DNA from: Phalacrocorax aristotelis
Lineage: Eukaryota; Chordata; Aves; Suliformes; Phalacrocoracidae
Reading direction: 5' to 3'
NCBI RefSeq assembly: GCF_949628215.1
Contig: NC_134276.1
Location: 132,618,125 to 132,682,124, forward strand
Length of the DNA stretch: 64,000 bases
The position numbers and the translations under genes were made by a program. The notes under the pieces are model-generated. The model was given only the letters and a program-made list of their open reading frames with translations. It did no database searches and was not told the DNA's origin. How positions within the stretch are numbered: position 1 is the first letter of the stretch; each line of letters opens with the position of its first letter. This document shows positions 60,420 through 64,000 of this stretch, in pieces.

Positions 60420-60760
60420 TGCAGGCACCGAGGGTCCCCCGAAGGGTCCCCCTGCCTGCCCCACCGCTCAGCCCCAGGCATCCCGCAAAGCCCCGGCTAC
60501 CCGGTGACGGAGCCTTGTGCCTCCACCACGCGTGTCTCACCAGCCAAGGGCCGTCCTGGGTGGGCGGCAGCCCGGGGGGAGGCACGGCTGGGGCTGGTCG
60601 GCCCTTTGCCCCTCGCCGGGGGGGCTGCTACGGCGGCCCCTCGCCTACCCCTCCCCAGGACAAGGCGCCTCCTCTCCTTGGCCCAGGTTTATGCCGCCAT
60701 CTAGTGTCCACGCACGACGGGGATTTCCCGCCCACCCGCGCTTGCATGATCAGGAGCATC
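60420..60760. promoter_or_regulatory. Small GC/CpG-rich patch
   Basis: An isolated CpG-rich block in otherwise AT-richer sequence, about 4.4 kb beyond the LAG3 poly(A) site. It could be a promoter or enhancer for the next gene (CD4 in mammals) or a lone GC island. It contains a CTCF-like motif at 60696 and an NF-kB-like GGGGATTTCCCGCC at about 60719-60732. Confidence 0.35.
60696..60707 (-). promoter_or_regulatory. CTCF-like motif
   Basis: GCCATCTAGTGT matches the reverse CTCF core GCCMYCTRSTGG at 11 of 12 positions. On the minus strand it reads ACACTAGATGGCGGC, close to commonly used CTCF sites. Prediction only. Confidence 0.4.
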
Positions 60761-63545
60761 CATCATTTGTTCCTTTTATGCTGTGAACGCCCGTGACTCA
60801 GCTCTCCAGTGACCGGTTAATACGCCCAGGTCCTTCTCTCCCTTTGCTTTCAGCTAAGGAAGTTAAAGCAAAAATTATTCTAATTACTACTCTGAAGCAA
60901 AACCTTACAGCATGTGCTATTGAATTCCATCCCACTTTAATGCTCTGAGCCTCAAGCTGCTTTCAGTGCAATATTCCAGATCCTCTGCACTGATGAAACC
61001 CCTCTAGTTGTGCATTATAACAAATATTGACACCCACTTCTCCCCTTCCTTTTGCCAAGGTCATTCATAGTAAGCTAGTAAATAATATCCATCCCGTACA
61101 GGTCCTTCAAAACTCCCTCAGCCACCTCTCTCCTGCCTGTTGCATTTCCGATACATCCTTAACATCAGCTTGGTTTTGTTTAGGCTCACTTTAGCCCCTG
61201 TCACTTTTAGAGACACACTTCTGCAGTTGGCGATTCTTGGACCATCCTTCTCTCCAGTGCCCCTGAGCAGTCCCTGACTTCCCAGCATCCCTGGCTAGTC
61301 TTTCTCCATCAGACTCCACACCTCCTGCCAAAATACAGGGGACCCCTTGCTCATAAAGAACATTTCTGGAGTTTTACTGATTTTCCTCTGTGATCAGCAA
61401 ATGAACCTTCATGATATCTGCTTAGAGAGTCCTCTCTTCCCAATTTAAGCTTCTGCAGAGAGACTCCAAGCACCTGCAGAGAGGTACCTCCCCCCAGCAC
61501 AACCTAGGAGCCTTCCTCCTTTCTGAGGTATGTAGCTGTGCTGGGGCAAATCACCAGGCCTCCTTGCCAGATGGCTGGTTGTTTCTAGCTCCCTGCATCT
61601 AGCATTAGAAATTCCCCTCAACAAGCTCAACAGGTGTCAGCTATTCTGTTGCAAAAAGAAAACCCTTGGCCTTTGAAGCTGCTGACATTCAGGCGTCTGA
61701 AGATATGATTTTCATGTTGTATTCAACCCTTGTCCTTCCTTCTCTCCAATACCACTAAGCAATCACTAATTCTTCAATACATCTGGGTATCCTTTACCCA
61801 TCAGAGTTAACAGGCACATTCCTAGCCCTCACTGATGTGTAGGGAGCTTGGTTTTAAGGAGACCATCTCTGGAAGGTTCTTTGGCTTTCCACTGGAGTCA
61901 GTGAAAAGTCCTTCTCATCATCTGATTTCTGAGACCCTTTTCTCCCTTTTTCATCCTTCCTCAGAGAGACTTCATGTCCCTGCAGGCTGTGACCTCCAGC
62001 CAGCATAGCCTGGGAGCCTCCTTTCTTCACTGAGGTCTACAAGAATCTGTTACTCGCCAACCTTTTTTTGCAAAAATATTGCTGGTGATAGGATTAGAAC
62101 AAAGAGAGACAGTGCGGGGTGGGTGGGGAGTATCTCTGCAGGGGAGGAAACAGGGAAACACGACAGCCACAAACTTGGCTGGGGGGGAGCGGTGTGTAGT
62201 GCTCAGGCTCTTCTTATCACTCTGCTGCAGGGTCAGTGTGTGGTGCTGGAGAAGCCCCACGGTTGCAGTACAGCAACTGTCCCAGCGAAGTGAGAACCAG
62301 ACTCGCATGGAATTTTAAAACCAGTTAAATATTTATGAGAAATATTATATTCAGGAGAGCGACTGGCTGGCTAATATTATTCATCCCTCCTGGATTCTGT
62401 TTAATTAATGCTTGCAAAGTGCTTTGAGATGCTTGGATGAAAGTGATACAAACACGTCACTGCACGCTGTGACCCTTGGTCCCAGACGTACCTGTTCACC
62501 ACACAGCTGTAGCAGCTCTGAGAGATGAGGGTCCCTCCTGAATCCCTCCCCTAGGGTCAGAATGGGTCTGTGTCGGGGCCAGGCCTGCAGCTTGTTCACC
62601 TCAGACCCACAGCCCTGCTTCTCCTTGCAGCTCTGCAGCAAGTTCAAGTGCATTTTGGAAGCTTTACCCCCTCAAGGAATGCTATTTCTGGTACATATTT
62701 GCAGTGACATAAACCAACTGTTTAAAAACAAGCCAGTGTTTCTGAATTACAGCATGCTGGAAAGACAAAATGCAAGCCAGAATCTGTGTGAGCTGGAGCA
62801 TCAGCTCAATCTCCCAGAGCCCCAGGCCCTGAGATGCCAGGGTCTTACAATCCCAACCTGACTTTTCTCAGCTCTGTTTTTCCCAGGACAGCCCCTCTCT
62901 GGCAGCTAGGGACCAGAAGGGACATTTCTGTTTGCAGGCACATGAGAACCTGCATGAGAGATGAAGATATGGATGTGATGCAGCAGGGTCTCACAGGAGA
63001 GCCATGTCTCAGAACAGGACTTCCGCAGTCTCTGGACACTGGCAAAGCCGGCGCCCATCCTGTCCCATAGCCTGTATCCCCCACTGGGAAGTTCCTGTCT
63101 CACAGGAGTGGTTCTTTCCCTGTGATGAGACAGCTTCATCTTTCTCCAAAGACACAACCAATGGAGCAGCTGTTGTGCTCGAGGCCTGATCAGTGCTGTT
63201 CCTTTCACACATGGTGGCATGCTATGAACCTTGGTGCTCTGTCTGTCCCTGCTCCTTCATGCATTTGTCTGTCCCTGCTCCTCCAAAGCCTAGTTTTGTC
63301 TCACACCCCCACCCTCCAGACAAAGGGGCAAGTGACTGCCAGGAGAAGAAGAGCGGGCGGCACAGAGGGGAAATCTCAGCCATGTCTGGGGCTCAGTGGG
63401 TTTCCGCCGTCTTGGCTGAGGCCAGGATTCAGAGAGAAAGAGACACCAAATGTGGGTGGAAAACCACAAAAGCCCCCTCCTCCACCCTACGGAGAAGGGA
63501 AACAGCTGAGATTCAGTAGCAGTACAGGTTACCTAAATGTAACCT

Positions 63546-64000
63546 TGTATTGAGTTTGCATGGCAAGGTTTTGGTAGTGGAGGGGCTGCATGGGTGGCTT
63601 CTGTGAGATGTGAGCAGGAGCTGGCCCCATGTCAGTCAGAGCCGTGTCCAGCCAGCCCCAAAACAGACCCACCACAGGCCAAAGCTGAGGCAATCAGCAA
63701 TGCTGGTGGTGCCTCTGTGATAACTTATTTTTAGGAAAGGGTAAAAAACACTGCACAGTAGCTGTGGGAGAGAGGATTGAGAAAATGTGAGAGAAACAGC
63801 CCTGCAGACACCTAGACCAGTGAAGTAGGAGTAGGAGGAGGTGTTCCATGCAGGCACCAGAGCAGAGATTCCCCTGCAGCCCCTGGATAAGACCATGGTG
63901 ATGCATGTTGTCCCCCTGCAGACTATGGAGGATCACACTGGAGAGGATATCCACACTGCAGCCCCTGGAGAGTCCATGCTGGAGCAGGCTTCTGACAGGA
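63546..64000 (+). mobile_element. Avian dispersed LTR-like repeat, cut by window edge
   Basis: From TGTATTGAGTTTGCATGGCA onward the sequence follows a repeat I recognise from many bird genomes: GGCAAGGTTTTGGTAGTGG, CTCTGTGATAACTTATTTTT, AGAGATTCCCCTGCAGCCCC, then stretches of CTGCAGCCCCTGGA type. The TG start and an AT-rich TATA-like spot near 63720-63735 suggest the U3 end of a retroviral LTR, but I cannot confirm the class from memory. It runs beyond the right edge. Confidence 0.6.

Larger units (their letters stand above)
56106..63545. other. Region downstream of LAG3, no recognised exon
   Basis: In mammals CD4 follows LAG3 on the same strand. I found no CD4-like Ig exon here, though a noncoding CD4 first exon would be invisible to me. 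The region holds an ancient CR1 relic (58095), a GC-rich patch (60420-60760) and an open minus-strand frame with a hydrophobic stretch (58729-59010, see findings). Confidence 0.5.

Noticed and set aside
60158..60796. 212-residue plus-strand frame downstream of LAG3
   Set aside because: It covers the GC-rich patch 60420-60760, is proline- and arginine-rich without a known motif, and three frames are open there together.
1..64000. CRISPR arrays, bacterial operons, tRNA or rRNA genes
   Set aside because: The sequence is vertebrate nuclear DNA. I saw no regularly spaced repeats, no Shine-Dalgarno-led genes and no tRNA or rRNA core motifs.

Overview
The window is nuclear DNA from a bird. Two lines of evidence point there. 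First, many CR1 LINE copies lie outside the genes, truncated at the 5' end and finishing in the CR1 motif ATTCTGTGATTCTGT. Second, four recognisable vertebrate genes occur with standard GT-AG introns and CpG-island promoters. Gene order and orientation, COPS7A(+) - MLF2(-) - PTMS(+) - LAG3(+), match the conserved block on human 12p13. I cannot name the species. The dispersed repeat at the right edge resembles one I know from many bird genomes other than chicken, which hints at a non-galliform bird, but this is weak.

Layout. 1-2,280: last four coding exons and 3' UTR of COPS7A (COP9 signalosome subunit 7a); its 5' part lies outside the window. 2,280-16,150: gene-free, holding three CR1 fragments, two same-family solo LTRs (5,284-6,043 and 8,504-9,254, each with its own target-site duplication) and an older CR1-like scrap. 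16,150-about 23,200: MLF2 on the minus strand, seven coding exons giving 243 residues, with a CpG-island promoter at its right end. About 23,800-29,220: no recognisable gene, but some isolated splice-like and poly(A)-like signals on the plus strand. 29,230-34,325: PTMS (parathymosin, five exons, 105 residues) in a second CpG island with a TATA box. 34,326-50,000: gene-free spacer with CR1 relics and a strong CTCF-type motif. 50,000-56,100: LAG3 (eight exons, 507 residues), a four-Ig-domain inhibitory receptor. 56,100-64,000: no recognised exon. It has an ancient CR1 relic, a small GC-rich patch with a CTCF-like motif, and an LTR-like avian repeat running off the right edge. CD4, the next gene in mammals, is not seen.

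The genes are not an operon. Three are broadly expressed housekeeping genes (signalosome subunit, MLF-family nuclear/chaperone-associated protein, acidic nuclear protein) and one is a lymphocyte checkpoint receptor. The 16-kb PTMS-LAG3 gap, with a near-perfect CTCF motif in it, is the natural place for a regulatory boundary.

No wholly new system is visible. The most interesting points are the LAG3 cytoplasmic tail (FxxL core kept, KIEELE and Glu-Pro repeat missing), the paired solo LTRs carrying CTCF-like cores, and the nested palindromes with two inverted CCAAT boxes in PTMS intron 1. Exon borders were read by eye from GT-AG sites, reading-frame continuity and similarity to remembered mammalian proteins; no alignment was run.
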